From Hordeum vulgare subsp. vulgare (lineage: Eukaryota; Streptophyta; Magnoliopsida; Poales; Poaceae), in contig NW_025422608.1 in the NCBI RefSeq assembly GCF_904849725.1, forward strand, positions 1 through 64,000: a DNA stretch of 64,000 nt, in the 5' to 3' direction. Position 1 is the first letter of the stretch. The number at the start of each line of letters is the position of its first letter. The translations under genes and the position numbers were made by a program. The notes under the pieces are model-generated. The model was not told where the DNA came from. It saw nothing but the letters and a program-made list of their open reading frames with translations, and did no database searches. Positions 11,169-20,480 of the stretch are shown piece after piece.

Positions 11169-12266
11169 ATGTCGGAGGACGACAAGGCCCAGCAGCTGGC
11201 GGCGTACACCGGTGCGGCTAAAGTATTTGCTGCTCCGGCGAGTTCATTGTACCCACGATTTGACCGTGAGAACTTCGGGGTCTGGAAGGCCCTGATGGAG
11301 TGTGGTCTCCGCGCCAACGTGTGTGGGATGCAGTCGATCCAGGAGGCGACGCTTTCAAGAAGGAGGGAGCTGAGCATCGGAAGGATCGGCAGGCGGCGTC
11401 GGCGATTTATTCGGTGATGCCGATGGATGTCCTTCAACACGTGGTCGCCAAAGAAAAGGCGAAGGAGGTGTGGGATATCCTTGGAGCTCATGTTCGAGGG
11501 ACACGACCACGTCAAGCAAGCCAATCTCCATACTCTCTTAAGAAACTATGAGACTTTGGTCATGGGCGACAATGAGTCCGTGGACGCGTTCGCTTCACGC
11601 GTTGCTACTCTCGTCAATCGGATCCACGCACTTGGAGAAAACCTCACGGAGGCCTCGGTTGTCCGTCGGTTCTTGCGCGCGGCTCCTCTCCGGTACCTGC
11701 AAATTGTCACGGCGATCGAGCAGTGCGTCGATCTCGCGACCCTGTCCATTGATGATCTCGTCGGACGCTACAAGGCTCACGACGAGCATATGCGGTACAG
11801 TCTCGGGGACGGGTGGAACGATGAGCATGTCATGCTCACACGGGCTCAGTGGCAGGCGCTGGACTCAAGGAGAGAAGGTGAGGGCTCTAGCAGTTACGTT
11901 CGCCAAGATCGCGTGCCAAACGAACAAAGTCAGAAGGATGTCAGTGATGGCGTTCTAAAAAAGAAGAAGAAGTTCGACAAGCGCAAGATCAAGTGTCACA
12001 ATTGTAGCATTATGGGGCACTTCAAGTCGGAGTGCAAGAATCGCCCAAAGGAGAAGGCGCTCATGGCCCAGCAAGGAGATGAAGGTGATATGATGTTGAT
12101 GTGTGAACTCGTGGACGAGGAGGATCCGGTTCTTCAAGTGTTGGCTAAAGAAATTGCCGCACTCAGTGAAGGAAAAAATTGCTCTCAAGATCATGGATCG
12201 GAAACTCGTGTCGACGCCACATATACGGGGAGTGATCCGAAACTTACATCAATGCTACAGGTGTAA
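11169..12266 (+). pseudogene. Copia gag of element 2, frameshifted
   Basis: The gag starts at ATG 11169 (acidic MSEDDKAQQL-like start, then YPRFDRENFGVWKALM, the usual gag N-terminal motif). It changes frame near 11330 and again near 11470, then is open to 12266. The last frame holds the UBN2-type helical body and a CCHC zinc knuckle (CHNCSIMGHFKSEC, about 11997-12038). At least two frameshifts make it non-functional. Particle-forming Gag is the family role. Confidence 0.85.
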
Positions 12267-12977
12267 GTATAAACTTCGCTAGAGCAAAGAAAGCATTCAT
12301 TGTATGCGCTCGGTCATGGAGAAACAGTCTTCGTCATCCATGTTTAGAGAATACAGAGGCGTACGTGGCACCAGAAGTCCACAAAGAAACAATATACACA
12401 AGTGCAACTGCTCTTGATGGAAAGATAAATACGTATACAACGACAAAGATATCGGATGCTGGTATAACGTGTGCTGAAAGTCACAGGCGAGAGGAGCACG
12501 TCGTTCTGTTCGGTGGCACTAGAAGTGGAGACGTTGCATTTGTGGATACGGAGGTAGCAGCGACTGGTGCTACTGTTTGTAGCTCCACAAGCACGCGAGC
12601 TTGCCCTGAAGAAGGCCGAAGCCAAACTTTGGTTGGACTGGGACACTAGACCAGGAAGGTCACGTGTAGGGGGTGCTGCACGTGAAGTTGTGGCAGACGA
12701 TTTGTACACTGAAGAAGATTCTTCAGCATCACCTTTGAGCGTAATGAAGGAAAGGCATCATCATCTACACCCAAACGTCTACAACCTGTGTTTGACATAC
12801 ATCCGGAGAAATATCTTCGGACAATTCACCCGGAAATGGTTAAAGGGAGTGGGCGATGGTGTGTAGCAAGAGTCGAGGAACCGGCAAAATTCGAAGACGC
12901 AAATACGAAGGAGTATTGGCGTCATGCTATAAAAGAAGAGTTAGGGGTCGATACATGACAACAATGCATGTGAGATT
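12267..12977 (+). other. Degenerate interior of element 2
   Basis: This stretch lies where protease and integrase should be but is far too short for both. Open frames are short and no catalytic motif was found. A Ser/His-rich stretch near 12740-12790 resembles the linker between integrase and RT. Confidence 0.55.
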
Positions 12978-14093
12978 GTGAATCTTTCCAACAATGAAAA
13001 AATCATGGAGCTCAAGTGGGAATTTACGATCAAGAAAGAAGCTGAAGGAAATTGTGTGAAGCACAAGGTGAAGCTAGTGGCCAAAGAGTACATGCAAGAT
13101 GAAGGTGTGGACTTCGAAGAAGTGTTCGTTTCCATTGCTCGGATGGAATCGATGAGATTACTCATCGCTCTCGTGGCTCAAGAATCATGGAAGATACATC
13201 ACATGGATGTAAAATCCTCGTTTTTGAACGATGAGATAGAAGGAGATGTGTATGTGAATCAACCACCGAGCTTCATCAAAGAGGGAGAAGAACACAAGGT
13301 ATTGAAGGTACACAAAGTTTTGTAATGGGCGACGGCAAGACCCTCGGACATGAAACATCAAACTTGATCGGACTTTAATTTCTCTTGGATTTGAGAAAGC
13401 CCCACTCGAGCATGCAATGTACAAGAGAGGTAAAGGAAGGGATCGTCTACTAGTTGGAATCTACGACGACGATCTATTGATTACTGGAGCAGATGAAGAG
13501 GTGATTGCAAATTTCAAGCTACAAATGAAGGAGTTTTTCAAGATGGATGATCTAGGTCTTTTGAGTTGCTACCTCGGACCAGAGGTACATCAAAAGCCGG
13601 AAGGGATCACACTATGCCAGGAGGGATACGCAAGGAAAGTACTTGAAGCTGTGGCATGAAAGATTGCAATCCAATCAATGCTTCGATGGAACCTCGTCTT
13701 GAGTTGAGCAAGGAGGAGATGGTGAAACTACTCAGCTACAGTGATAGTGACAAGGAAGGAATTGTTGACGGCCGTAAGAGTACCTCGGACGTGGCATATT
13801 TCCTTGATGGAAGCATAGCACGCTCACTATCACGAAAGCAGAAAGTGGTGACATCGACTTTAAGTGAAGTAGAGTGTCAAGGTGTGTGGCTAGGAAGGCT
13901 ACAAGGTGATCTCATGGATCGAGATCCGCAACGAGTGGTGCTCAATGTTGACAGCGAGTCTATATTTTTTCTACGCGGGGATCCAGTGCGGCATGACAGG
14001 AGCAAGCACATTGATATGATGTATCAGTACATGAGGACTATGTGGAAGAAGAGAAAACGGTTGTCAACTACAATCGCACCGATGATCAGCTAG
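12978..14093 (+). pseudogene. Copia RT and RNase H remnants of element 2
   Basis: Three pieces in changing frames. 12978-13325 has the RT fingers/palm start (KLVAKEYMQDEGVDFEEVF, then HHMDVKSSFLN). 13417-13659 carries the active-site region with the Val of YVDD replaced by Asp (YDDDLLITG) and the MDDLGLLSCYLG segment. 13656-14093 joins directly to RNase H (DGRKSTSDVAYFLDGS, then a degraded KQKVV-xxS-T-SEVE segment, then HDRSKHIDMMY). RT residues between 13325 and 13417 are scrambled. RNase H lacks the full DSDxAG start (it reads DSDKEG). All pieces are inactive. Confidence 0.85.
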
Positions 14094-14196
14094 CACACAT
14101 CCAAACCAAGGCTTTGGATCGAGAGAAGATCATGAAACTACAAAGAAGAATCGACGTTGGAACTGTAACATAACGACTTTGTGTTTAGGGGGTGAT

Positions 14197-14619
14197 TGTT
14201 GGAATTAAATCCGACGTCCGGGTCTGATTACAAGTATGTATAAGAGTCCAACTAGTATAGGAATCCATTACCTAGTAGGATTGGTACTGGCCTTAGACTA
14301 GCTCTTATATATACGATGTAATGCTCCTGTATCACGTAAGTTGAGAAGACAAAGCAATAAAGAATCAGGAGCAATATGCCCCTGTTGCAATCCATCTTGT
14401 GTGTACGTAACGTGTGTTCTCGACCGGAATCGATCCAGCAAGAAGGATCGTGGTGGCTATTGTATACGTGCATATTGTATATTGGAGACTAGCTTTGGAC
14501 CACGGTTACAGCTCGGTGCAAAGGAACTTTGTCGAACTTTGTTCATCTTCGTCATCGTTCATCGCCGTTGGTCGTCGCGTGTCGTGGGAAAGTACTCCGC
14601 GGCACGGTCTGAGCCAACA
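14197..14619 (+). repeat. 3' LTR of element 2
   Basis: 423 bp, TGTTGGAATTAAATCCGA to CCAACA, followed directly by the TSD AACTG (14620-14624). By eye it differs from the 5' LTR by several substitutions and short deletions. Confidence 0.92.
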
Positions 14620-14822
14620 AACTGTTCACGCTGTCCGAAGAATTCACACATCATGCATGCTTGATGCTCTTGGACGACGTCAACTTGATAGTGGAAGAAA
14701 CTCCAGACAATGCAAATGACTACATGAATGAGGTCCTTATCTATCTTGAAACACTAGTATCAACAGCTTCGGAGATTTTACCGCTAGAAGCTTTGTACAA
14801 GGTTGTCTCTAGTGCAGTGAGC
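14620..14822 (+). pseudogene. SEC15: SEC15 exocyst subunit, upstream part of C-terminal fragment
   Basis: The translated frame contains LLDDVNLIVEETP, a DNANDYMNEVLIYLETLVST motif and SEILPLEALYKVV, characteristic of the C-terminal helical region of plant SEC15. SEC15 is part of the octameric exocyst that tethers secretory vesicles to the plasma membrane and binds Rab GTPases. The frame runs up to codon AGC 14820-14822 and resumes exactly at 24691 once the Copia element and one TSD copy are removed. Upstream it is cut by element 2 at 14619/10689. The N-terminal and middle parts of the ~800-residue protein are not in the window, so this is a 5'-truncated, interrupted pseudogene. Confidence 0.85.
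14818..14822. repeat. Target-site duplication TGAGC, left copy
   Basis: TGAGC at 14818-14822 recurs at 24686-24690, flanking Copia element 3. Collapsing the two copies restores the SEC15 frame. Confidence 0.95.
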
Positions 14823-14953
14823 TGTTAAACACGGAAGTTAGTTTAGATATGGTAGTTAGAATAACTATCATATTGTTGTAACAACCTTGTAATCTGGCTT
14901 TGCCAAAGGTGCCCTAGATGCGCCGAACCCATCTCTCTTTCTCTAGTTTCACA
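14823..14953 (+). repeat. 5' LTR of element 3 (131 bp, TATA region deleted)
   Basis: Relative to the 169-bp 3' LTR it lacks a ~37-bp block that in the 3' LTR includes GTATATAAATATG. A few substitutions also differ. The deletion removes the presumed promoter of the element. Confidence 0.9.
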
Positions 14954-14969
14954 TGGTATCATGCCTCTG
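14954..14969 (+). promoter_or_regulatory. Primer binding site of element 3
   Basis: TGGTATCATGCCTCTG abuts the LTR end and matches the start of the tRNA-iMet PBS consensus. Confidence 0.75.
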
Positions 14970-14991
14970 TGCTTAAACAGCCTCGATCATC

Positions 14992-15249
14992 ATGGGCTCT
15001 CCCTCCGCCGCCAACTCCTCCTCCTCCATCATGGGTGCCCTCACCCTTACCGCACCCCTCCCCTCTCCGGCGACTTCTTCCATCCCAACTCCTCCACTCA
15101 TTCCAGCTCTCAGCCTCTTCTTCCACCTCCAGAAAAATTGTTTGCAGCTCAAATCCGTGTTCTTGCTCATTTGGCTGTGATTTTCGATCTCTTTGCTACA
15201 AAGCACCATTCTCCGAACGGTTTTGGGGAAATTGCTCCTTGGTAAGTGA
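14992..15249 (+). pseudogene. Copia gag start of element 3 (truncated)
   Basis: From ATG 14992 the frame is rich in Ser, Pro, Thr and Ala (PSAANSSSSIMGALTLTAPL), typical of short-LTR grass Copia gag N-termini, and stops at 15178-15180. No further gag motif follows. The exact junction to the Athila-type sequence could not be placed; somewhere in 15150-15260 is likely. Confidence 0.6.
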
Positions 15250-15491
15250 CTCCTCCATTGGTCCAATTAGTTTTTGCTCTAATGCTTTATCCTTCGCGAA
15301 TTCTTGCTACCTTGGTGACCCTGTTCTTGAGCTAGAATGTTGATTTTAGCTGGTTCCAAGTAGTTTTAGCGCGTGATACGGTCTCTAGGCACGAGTAGGA
15401 CTAGTTGCTACAAGTTGGGTTGATCCTTGTTCACTTTTCTTTCTAAGTCTCTAAAATTTTTAGAATTTTTCAGAAGTAGAAAAGGGAAAAG

Positions 15492-16561
15492 ATGAGGAGG
15501 TTCTTGAGAGGCTCTTCAAGCCGTAACCCCAAGGAGGACGAGAAGAATCCACCCCAAGTACGCAGTCCCTCGAGTCACAGAAGTTCGAGCGTGGCGAGTG
15601 GCCAAGTGATGAATTTTTGCACGCAGCCGGACTTTATGAAGACTTTTATTACTTGGTGGAGAACGCAGGTCTTACTGCGTTCGTTGAAGATAAGTGCCCA
15701 CAATATCTCCTCCTCACCAATATTTTCATTCAAACCTTCAACTTTTATCCGAGGAAGAATCCTCCCATGGTTGAGTTCATGATATACGATGTTCCCCAGT
15801 GCATGACGCTGCAGGATTTTTGCAATGTATGCAAATTACCTTATGTTGGGGATATCCATGACCCTCGTCCACGTGACTTGGAGGATTCCATTGGTTCTAT
15901 TGCTATTGGGGAGGAGAGAGGAGTGTCTCGCGCTAGAATTGCTAGCATACATTTTCCTGTGCTTCGGTACATCTCACTATTTGTGGAAGATGTTTGATTG
16001 GCCGTGGGGAGGCTGGATCACTTAGTTCTCCAGACCTTGCGGTTCTGCGCGAAGGCCTTTATAACGATAAGACTTATAGCTTGGGCGCTATAGTAGCTCA
16101 ACGGTTGAACCTGAACCGTTCCAAGGGTGTCGTCTATGGAGGTATCTATGCTACCCGTCTTGCTAGACACTTTGAGATACCCATTAGACTGGGAGAGGAA
16201 GGAGAGATGCTTCTCCCTGAGAGATATCTGGATTATTATAGCATGGTTCGCCATGATTTTCTGGATTGAGATGCTAGTAGACGGATGATTTATAACCTGG
16301 TGTTTAGTCATGGTACTTGAGAGACTATTACTTTGCCTGCTCCTTCTTTGTTTGATTCTTCATGGAGGCAGATACACTATTAAGCACGCGGACATGTACG
16401 CGTATTGGGGCTTGGCCCAACCACAGGCGCCCGTGCCCAAGCCGCCAGTTGAGTACCAGACACCAGTTTATCAGTGGGAGCCAGAGGAGCTCACACAGCA
16501 GTGGCATCCACAGTCTGCTCCGGAGTATCCTGGAGCTGGTTATTTCTCACCTTGGGAGTAG
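15492..16561 (+). pseudogene. Athila ORF1-like protein, frameshifted
   Basis: The frame starts at ATG 15492 with a basic, Ser-rich N-terminus. It switches near 15617 to a segment containing FMIYDVPQCMTLQDFCNVC and IASIHFPVLRYISLF, switches again near 15994 to DKTYSLGAIVAQRL ... GGIYATRLARHFEIPIR ... YLDYYSMVRHDF, and ends in a Pro/Gln-rich tail stopping at 16559-16561. These motifs are those of the 'Athila ORF-1 / retrotransposon Orf1' proteins that sit 3' of pol in Athila-clade elements. Their function is not established. At least two frameshifts show it is dead. Confidence 0.75.
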
Positions 16562-18503
16562 ACCAAGCTAGGCCAAAAGCCTAAGCTTGGGGGATTACGT
16601 GTTCTCACCGACTTTACATTCATGCTTATGCTTTCACTCTGTTAGCCGGTGTTTACACTTTGCCACTGTATTATCCATGCTAGTTTCTTTTCGTTTTCTT
16701 GTTTTCTTGTTTTGTGTCCTTTTGAGAAAACCCAAAAAGATTTTTCTTTCTTCTTTTGCTTGTTGGGAGCTTTCTCGTGTGAATAGCTTTCTTTTTCTTT
16801 GTGTCAAGGTAGAAGATATTGGTTACAATGTTTAGTGGTTCTTACATGCTTACCTGTTTAGCTTTCAAAGAGCCATATTATTTTGTCTTCTGCTTTCTGT
16901 TTGCCTGCAGATTCAGCTTAGTCCCAATGCGCTTATTATCATTTTCATCGTTCGATCGTGCAAATGAAAGGCAACAATGACGATATATGATGAAGTGACT
17001 GAGACTGAAAAGCTGGTATGAACTCTATCTATTTTGTTTTTGTAAATATGACTAGCTTGTCGACCCAGATTTAGCTTTGTTGTGAGAGAACCATGTTTGC
17101 AATAACAACCTAGAGATCATAGTTTTCTGATGCCATGCTTATTTAGCTGAGAGCTTATAATGGTTTGTCTTGATTGCCAACATAGATTTTGAGATGACTA
17201 TGATGTAGTATGATAGGATGGTATTCTCCTTTGAATGTTTCAAGTGCTTGACTTGGCGCATGTTCATGCATGTAGTTGAAACAAAATCAACATAGCCTCT
17301 ATGATGTTCGTGTTCATGGTGATTTATATCCTGTTCATGCTTGCATTCAATGTTAGTCAAACTCATTGCATCTTGATGACTGTTGTCACTCTCTAGTTGG
17401 TCGCTTCCCAGTCTTTTGCTAGCCTTCACTTGTACTAAGCGGGAATACTGCTTGTGCATTCACTTCCATAAACCCAAAAGTTTTTCCATGAGAGTCCACC
17501 ATACCTACCTATTTGCGGTATCTACCTGCCGTTCCAAGTAAATTTGCATGTGCCATTCTCTAAACCTTCAAGAAATAAATCTGTTTTGCATGCCCGAACC
17601 GCTCATGTGGTGACAGAGGGCTATTGGTATCTTCCATGCTAGGAGTGTTATCCTTGACATGTGTTTATTCACAGTCATTCACGAGAAAGGGGCCGGTATT
17701 TGGGATGCCCAGTTCCATGCTTAAAATCAAAAACATAACTGTAAAACAAGACTCCCCCTGGATTGATGTTAGTATGGATGGTACCCGAGGATTCGGCTAG
17801 CCGTGGAGTGTGATTGATTGGTGGTGGGGGAGTTAAAACTTTACTTTTCTGTTTGGGAACTGCCTATAGCATGAGTAGCATTGGAAGATATTGAGAACTC
17901 TTGGTCATTGCGTTGACAATGAAAGCATGCCACCCAAAATTATTATCTCTGTTTTCAAAAGCTTGAGCTCTGGCACCTATGCAAATGAATGCTTCCCTCT
18001 GCGAAGGGAATGTCTATTTATTTTCCTGTCGAGTCATCCTCCTCTTATATAAGCACCAATTAGCGAGCACCTCTGTCATTTTTATGCTTTGCTTTTTATG
18101 GATATTGAGTATGACTATGACTGGATCTTTGTTGCTATGAATTACAATGTTTAGTCAGCCCTTGATCTTTGAAAGTGCTCTGCATTTATGTTTTGCGGTC
18201 TCAGAAAGAGCTAGCGAGATACCACCTCTTCATATTGCATCATGCTTGTTTTGATTGAAGTGTTGGTATTTGGAACTCATTATTATTTTCTCGTTAGCTG
18301 ATTATGCCATTGACATTAGTTTACCGTGAGACCTTTGTGTCATTTGCTTATGTGGTTAACTTGTGATCTTGCTGAAATTCTGGTTATGAGTTAGACATAG
18401 TTGCAACAACAAGATCAAACAGAGTTTGTCAAAGTTTTTCTTTCTCTCTCAGTTTGTCAACTGAGTTGCTTGAGGACAAGCAAGGTTTTAAGCTTGGGGG
18501 AGT
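16562..18503 (+). other. Non-coding 3' region of the Athila-type element
   Basis: T-rich sequence lies between ORF1 and LTR with no coding signal. The phrase CTAAGCTTGGGGGA near 16582-16595 and GTTTTAAGCTTGGGGGAG near 18485-18502 are a repeated PPT-like motif pair. A duplicated upstream PPT is common in this clade. Confidence 0.65.
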
Positions 18504-19974
18504 TGATACGTCTCCAACGTATCTACTTTTCCAAACTCTTTTGCCCTTGTTTTGGACTATAATTTGCATGATTTGAATGGAACTAACCTGGACTGACGCT
18601 GTTTTTAGCAGAATTGCCTTGGTTTTATTTTTGTGCAGAAATCAAAGTTCTCCAAACGTCCTGAAAATTTACGGGGAGCAGTTTTGGAAAATATCAAAAA
18701 TATCTGCGCCAAGTTCCACCTCAGGGGGTGGGCGAGTGGGCCCACAGGCACCTGCCGCCCCCAACTCCAGCTCTATAAGTTGTCTTTCGTCCCAGAAAAA
18801 ATAAAAAGAGAAGTTTTCGTCGCGTTTTCGATACGGAGGCGCCGCCACCACCTGTTCTTCATCTGGAGGGCAGATCTGGAGTTCGTCTTGGGCTCCGGAG
18901 AGGGGAAATCATCGCCATCGTCATCATCAACCTTCTTCCCTCTCCAATTCCTTGAAGCTCTTCGTCGTTCGTGAGTAATCTATTCGTAGGCTCGCTGGGC
19001 GGTGATGAGTAGGATGAGGTCTATCATGTAATCGAGTTAGTTTTGATGGGGATTGATCCCTAGTATCCACTATGTTCTGAGATTTGATGTTGCTACTACT
19101 TTGCCATGCTTAATGCTTGTCACTAGGGCCCGAGTGCCATGATTTCAGATATGAAATTATTATGTTGTCACCAATATATGTGTGTTTTAGATTCGATCTT
19201 GCAAGTTGTAGTTACCTACTATGTGTTATGATCCGGCTACCCCGGAGTGACAATAACCGAAACCACTCCCAGTGATGACCATAGTTTGAGGAGTTCATGT
19301 GTTCACCAAGTGCTAATGCGTTGGTCCGGTTCTTTATTAAAAGGAGAACCTTAATATCCCGTAGTTTCCTTTTGGACCCCGCTGCCACGGGAGGGATGAA
19401 CAATAGATGTCATGCAAGTTCTTTTCCCTAAGCACGTATGACGACACACGGAATGCATGCCTACATCACATTGAAGAACGGGAGCTCGCCACTTATCTCT
19501 CCGTGTTATAGCTGTTGCATGATGAATATCATCCAAACAAATCACCGACCCATTGCCTACGAGTTTGTCCTACTACTGTTGTTACTTGTCTTGCTCTGGT
19601 GCTGCTGCGACTACTGTTGCTACTGCTGTTACTTGTCTTGCTCTGCTGCTACTACTGTTGTTACTGCTGTTACTTGTCTTGCTCTGCTGCTGCTACTGTT
19701 GCTACTACTGTCGCTTGCTACTGTTGCTACTTGCTACTGCTGTCACTACTACTGTTCCTTGTCACTGCTATTGCTCGTTACACTGCCGTTACTCGTTACT
19801 TTGTTGTTACTACTGTGCTTGCAAATACTAATCTTTCAGGTGTGGTTGAATCTGACAAATTCAGCTGCTAATACTTGAGACTATACTCTAACCTCCCGTC
19901 GTGCAAACCAAAAAATTGGGTCGAATACTCTACCCTCGAAAACTGATGCGAACCCACGCGCTGGTGGGCCGTCA
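18504..19974 (+). repeat. Athila-type LTR (about 1.47 kb)
   Basis: It starts TGATACGTCTCCAACGTATC, the well-known start of several Triticeae Gypsy LTR families. The end is set at CCGTCA (19974), just before AGAACATTCTTC and the PBS-like motif. It includes the trinucleotide-rich tract 19570-19815. Confidence 0.75.
19570..19815. repeat. Degenerate CTG/CTA/TTG trinucleotide tract
   Basis: About 245 bp built from ACTGTTGTTAC, ACTGCTGTTAC, TTGTCTTGCTCTGCTGC and similar units, locally tandem with a period near 36-54 bp. It produces long Leu/Cys-rich artefact frames on the plus strand. Confidence 0.85.
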
Positions 19975-19984
19975 AGAACATTCT

Positions 19985-20003
19985 TCTAGTTCCATTACCG
20001 GGG
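19985..20003 (+). promoter_or_regulatory. Decayed tRNA-Asp-type PBS after the Athila LTR
   Basis: TAGTTCCATTACCGGGGAG resembles TGGCGCCGTTGCCGGGGAG at most positions. A second weaker match, TGGTGCCGTTGTAGGAG, follows near 20024-20040. Confidence 0.55.
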
Positions 20004-20098
20004 AGTGCTATCATCATTCTTCTGGTGCCGTTGTAGGAGAAGGTTCGTTGTCATAAGCGTTCGTCTAGCTAACACCAGAGATTGCGCGATCAGAGTAC

Positions 20099-20428
20099 AT
20101 GGCTGCCTCGGAGGCAGCTAAGGAGGGTGTCTGGATGAAGCAGTTCATGACGGATCTTGGAGTAGTGCCGAGTGCACTGAATCCAATAACCCTGTTTTGT
20201 GACAACATGGGTGCCATTGCCTTAGCAAAGGAACCATGGTTTCACAAGAAGACCAGACACATCAAACGACGCTTCAACCTCATCCGCGACTACGTCGAGG
20301 AGGAGGACGTGAATATATGCAAAGTGCACACGGATCTGAATGTAGCAGACCCGCTGACTAAACCTCTTCCACGGGCAAAGCATGATCAACACCAGACCTG
20401 TATGGGTGTTAGATTTATTACAATGTAA
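20099..20428 (+). pseudogene. Copia RNase H C-terminal fragment (BARE-like)
   Basis: An intact 109-codon frame. It has AASEAAKEGVWMKQF, the CDNMGAIALAKEP motif carrying a catalytic Asp, the HIKRRFNLIRDYV segment, and the terminal NVADPLTKPLP tail, followed by the family C-terminus. The upstream half of RNase H, including its first Asp and Glu, is missing. The ATG at 20099 is an internal Met, so this is a fragment and not a gene. Confidence 0.88.
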
Positions 20429-20480
20429 TTCGCATGGTGATGTGAGGGCTAGATTATTGACTCTAGTGCAAGTGGGAGAC

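Larger units (their letters stand above)
10689..14619 (+). mobile_element. Copia LTR retrotransposon (element 2), internally deleted, intact ends and TSD
   Basis: LTRs 10689-11124 (436 bp) and 14197-14619 (423 bp) both start TGTTGGAATTAAATCCGA and end CCAACA. The 5' LTR is followed by a PBS (TGGTATCTAGAGC), and TAGGGGGTGAT precedes the 3' LTR as PPT. A 5-bp TSD AACTG flanks it. The interior is only ~3.07 kb: gag and fragments of RT and RNase H are readable, but I see no protease DTG/DSG motif and no integrase core between 12270 and 12960. It is therefore a deletion derivative of a ~5 kb element. The family was not recognised. Confidence 0.93.
15250..20060 (+). mobile_element. Athila-type (Gypsy) fragment: 3' interior plus LTR plus start of a leader
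   Basis: It contains an Athila ORF1-like coding region (15492-16561), a long non-coding 3' region (16562-18490), a PPT-like AAGCTTGGGGGAGT, and an LTR starting TGATACGTCTCC (18504). After the LTR the sequence continues into AGTTCCATTACCGGGGAG, a decayed form of the tRNA-Asp-type PBS (TGGCGCCGTTGCCGGGGA). One LTR therefore has interior sequence on both sides. gag-pol is absent. The borders with its host Copia are approximate. Confidence 0.75.

Noticed and set aside
19438..19878. Long Leu/Cys-rich frames in three plus-strand phases
   Set aside because: They are translations of a degenerate CTG/CTA trinucleotide tract inside an Athila-type LTR.
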